From NCBI GenBank assembly GCA_947467605.1, contig CANIII010000015.1, forward strand, positions 39,056 through 103,055: DNA of 64,000 bases, given 5' to 3'. This document shows, one piece after another, positions 62,217-64,000 of this stretch (position 1 is the first letter of the stretch; each line of letters begins with the position of its first letter). This DNA is from Acidobacteriota bacterium. GTDB lineage: Bacteria > Acidobacteriota > Vicinamibacteria > Vicinamibacterales > SCN-69-37. Position numbers and translations under genes: made by a program. The notes below the pieces were generated by a model. The model searched no databases. It was not told the DNA's origin and saw only the letters and a program-made list of their open reading frames with translations.

Positions 62217-63518
62217 ATGAGGGAGCATATGAGGGAACAAGCCCCCCGCCGCCATCCCCGTGAACGCTTCACTGATCGCACGATTGCATCCCTCAATACG
62301 CCGGGTCGCTATGCCGACGGCAAGGGGCTGTATCTGCTCGTCGGGCCGACGGGCGCCAAGTCGTGGGTCTTGCGCGCGAAGGTTCGCGGCGGGCGCCGTG
62401 AGGATATGGGCCTCGGTAGCGTCAGAACCTCGCAGCTGACTAACGAACAAAAGGCCGAATTGGAGAGCGTTCCGGTTCACATGCGACGAACGCTGACGCT
62501 CTCTGAGGCTCGCAAGAGCGCCGAGACGTGGCGCGACAAGGCAAAGGCCGGGCAATCCCCCGCTCAGGTTCGCCGCGCTCAGATCGAGAGCAATGCGATT
62601 GAGAAGGCCATCCCCACGTTTGAGAAGGCCGCGCGCGAGTATCACGCGCTCCACGCTCCCGGCTTCCGCAACGAGCACCACCGCGAACATTGGCTCTCGT
62701 CCCTGAAACCGGTGTTTGCTTCGTTCGGCGCCAAGCGCATTGACGAGGTTCGTAGTAGCGACCTGATCGCGGCGCTTGAGTCTCGATGGACCGCTACTCC
62801 AGAAACGGCGCGCCGAGTGTTGCAGCGCATTCGCGCGGTCTTTGAGCGGGCGCGCGGTATGCAGTTCGTGAACGACGACCCGACGCGTGGGCTTGAACGC
62901 GTGTTCCCGAAGAATCACAAGGCCGCCCAGCATTTGGCAGCATTGCCGTATGCGTCCGTTTCCGAGTTCATTAAGTCACTGCGGGCCTCGGATTCAGGCC
63001 TCGTTGTTCGCCTCGCGTTTGAGTTCTTGATTCTGACGGCGGCGCGCACGTCGGAAGTACTGCGCGCGACGTGGGCCGAGGTCGACCTCGACGGCGCGAT
63101 GTGGACGATTCCGGCGGAACGGATGAAGGCGAAGGTAGAGCACCGCGTCCCCCTCTCGCCGCGCGCCGTCGAGATTCTCCGAGAGGCTCAGGGCTTGAGC
63201 AACGGCGGGCCGTTCGTGTTCCCCGGACGATTCAAAACCAAGCCCCTTTCCAACATGGTGTTCTTGATGGCACTTCGGCGCATGGGTAAGGACGCTTACA
63301 CCGCGCACGGTTTCCGCTCGACGTTCCGCGATTGGGTGGAGGAACAGACCCACACGCCCCACGCGGTCGCAGAGGCCGCCCTCGCGCACACCGTGAAGAA
63401 CAAGACCGAGGCCGCCTATCGACGCTCGGACCTGTTCGACAAGCGGCGCGAACTGATGAACACATGGGCGACGTTCGCCATGCCGAAGCGGGGCAAGATT
63501 CTTGAGATCGGCGCATGA
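62217..63518 (+). CDS. Tyrosine recombinase/integrase, P4-like
   Basis: The 433-residue protein has an N-terminal arm-binding DUF4102 domain (about 14-80, FTDRTIASLNTPGRYADGKGL), a SAM-like core-binding domain (about 130-230) and a catalytic domain. The catalytic residues are Arg in TAARTSEVLRATW, Lys in the beta hairpin region ERMKAKVEHRVPLS, HGFRSTFRDW (His and Arg), AHTVKNKTEAAYRRSD (His and the Tyr nucleophile). An ATG at 62229 is an alternative start with GGGAG upstream. P4-type integrases favour tRNA and tmRNA 3' ends. Confidence 0.93.
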   Translation: MREHMREQAPRRHPRERFTDRTIASLNTPGRYADGKGLYLLVGPTGAKSWVLRAKVRGGRREDMGLGSVRTSQLTNEQKAELESVPVHMRRTLTLSEARKSAETWRDKAKAGQSPAQVRRAQIESNAIEKAIPTFEKAAREYHALHAPGFRNEHHREHWLSSLKPVFASFGAKRIDEVRSSDLIAALESRWTATPETARRVLQRIRAVFERARGMQFVNDDPTRGLERVFPKNHKAAQHLAALPYASVSEFIKSLRASDSGLVVRLAFEFLILTAARTSEVLRATWAEVDLDGAMWTIPAERMKAKVEHRVPLSPRAVEILREAQGLSNGGPFVFPGRFKTKPLSNMVFLMALRRMGKDAYTAHGFRSTFRDWVEEQTHTPHAVAEAALAHTVKNKTEAAYRRSDLFDKRRELMNTWATFAMPKRGKILEIGA

Positions 63519-63871
63519 CTCGATTCCACTTACCGTCTAGCTATTCAGGAACTGGCGACCCCGTTGACGGGAATCCGTTCCACCCAGAAGACCCCCGACA
63601 TGCGGTGTGGAACGAAGCCACCCTTCTAGCGGAGGAGGAAGTAGCGCGAATCAACTCGGCTGAACTCGGAGCCTCTAAGCGGGGCGATGCTCTTCAACTG
63701 ACCTTGATTGTCATCTCCGAGCAGTTCAATGTTTGGGCTAGGCGCGGCGTCAAAGTCGTCTGGTCTGATGCGGACTTGCGCTACTACCGCAGCTGGCTTG
63801 TTGCCTACGCCAACGCCTTCATTGATTCCCTCGGTGAGGTTCACAAGTCTCCTGGAGTTCCCAGGATTTAG
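63515..63871 (+). CDS. Unrecognised element-encoded protein
   Basis: The 118-residue protein overlaps the integrase stop by four bases (ATGA), so it is coupled to it. It has no signal peptide or membrane segment. A helical C-terminal half contains LTLIVISEQFNVWARRGV and DLRYYRSWLVAYANAFID. I recognise no family. Its codon use looks less GC-biased than the chromosome genes. It could be an integrase helper or a cargo gene. Confidence 0.6.
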   Translation: MTRFHLPSSYSGTGDPVDGNPFHPEDPRHAVWNEATLLAEEEVARINSAELGASKRGDALQLTLIVISEQFNVWARRGVKVVWSDADLRYYRSWLVAYANAFIDSLGEVHKSPGVPRI

Positions 63872-63911
63872 TGGAGAGAAGCTAAATGCATCCGTTTAGG
63901 AGCGGAGCACC

Positions 63912-64000
63912 ATGCCGATTTCCATCCAGGCGAGTCTCGGACGAGTACGGGCGACCTACCAGTTCATCAAGGGCCAGCGACAGCACTACAGCGTCGAAGC
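63912..64000 (+). CDS. 5' part of an unrecognised gene, running off the window
   Basis: An ATG at 63912 follows GGAG-containing sequence and reads 29 codons to the window end without a stop (MPISIQASLGRVRATYQFIK...). Too little is visible to name it. It continues the element downstream of the integrase. Confidence 0.5.
   Translation, partial: MPISIQASLGRVRATYQFIKGQRQHYSVE

Larger units (their letters stand above)
62072..64000 (+). mobile_element. Left end of an integrative element inserted at ssrA
   Basis: The segment starts at the tmRNA 3' remnant and contains a tyrosine integrase followed by two closely spaced genes of unknown function. It runs past the window. The last two genes look less GC-rich than the chromosome genes. 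The 113 bases between the remnant and the integrase hold no gene. Confidence 0.75.

Noticed and set aside
1..64000. CRISPR arrays, defence systems and transposases
   Set aside because: No repeat-spacer arrays, Cas motifs or transposase genes were seen. The only mobile feature is the integrase at the right end.

Overview
The window looks like a chromosomal segment of a high-GC, Gram-negative (diderm) bacterium, most likely an acidobacterium of the Vicinamibacteria type. This is inference from lpxD and lpxB, many secreted proteins, a DUF1592/DUF1552/ankyrin cluster of the kind common in that group, and overall gene style. Most of it is dense housekeeping and cell-envelope DNA. Genes often overlap by 1 or 4 bases (ATGA or GTGA), and convergent genes sometimes share a TAGCTA stop-stop palindrome.

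Layout. 1-123: the 5' end of a probable queG running off the left edge, divergent from an ABC-F ATPase (124-1731). 1732-6497 (minus): a redox cluster with a small cytochrome c, an 11-haem cytochrome, a membrane cytochrome b, a membrane-anchored 6-haem cytochrome and a secreted DUF4214-like protein. 6676-9810: an SGNH hydrolase, a SRPBCC protein, a LolA-like secreted protein with a 3' frameshift and an NHL-repeat protein. 9811-21507 (minus): a long envelope operon with an S1/P1-type hydrolase, lpxD, two M16 proteins (the second without its zinc motif and fused to a LolA-like domain), lpxB, a matrixin, a barrel protein and acnA. 21533-23310: gatC-gatA. 23383-24381: two divergent small heat-shock genes. 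24378-29325: a YmdB-like phosphodiesterase, xseA, xseB, a prenyl synthase, tlyA and nadK. 29326-30764: mltG-ruvX. 30800-34345: an AlkP-superfamily lipoprotein, an S41-like protein and HU.

34453-43858 is the translation and division block: tRNA-Val(GAC), thrS, infC (probable ATC start), rpmI, rplT, pheS behind a hairpin leader, pheT without its usual tRNA-binding domain, a ZapB-like coiled coil, zapA, 6S RNA, thiL, a DUF2062 protein and a 3D-domain protein. 43899-47461 encodes a heterodimeric ABC exporter. 47486-55198 holds an outer-membrane protein, a GT-C-like membrane protein, an aminotransferase, a TPR lytic transglycosylase and a GAF protein. 55321-61017 is the DUF1592-DUF1552-ankyrin operon, followed by a Big2-type lipoprotein.

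The right end (from about 62072) is the start of an integrative element. The last 14 bases of a tmRNA gene and a hairpin terminator remain on the chromosome side, and a tyrosine integrase with two unrecognised genes follows. The intact ssrA should lie beyond the window.

A pattern across the window is that many first genes of transcription units lack a Shine-Dalgarno sequence and have a -10-like hexamer 6-8 bases before the start codon. This points to widespread leaderless transcription and explains how divergent genes can be only 24-35 bp apart.
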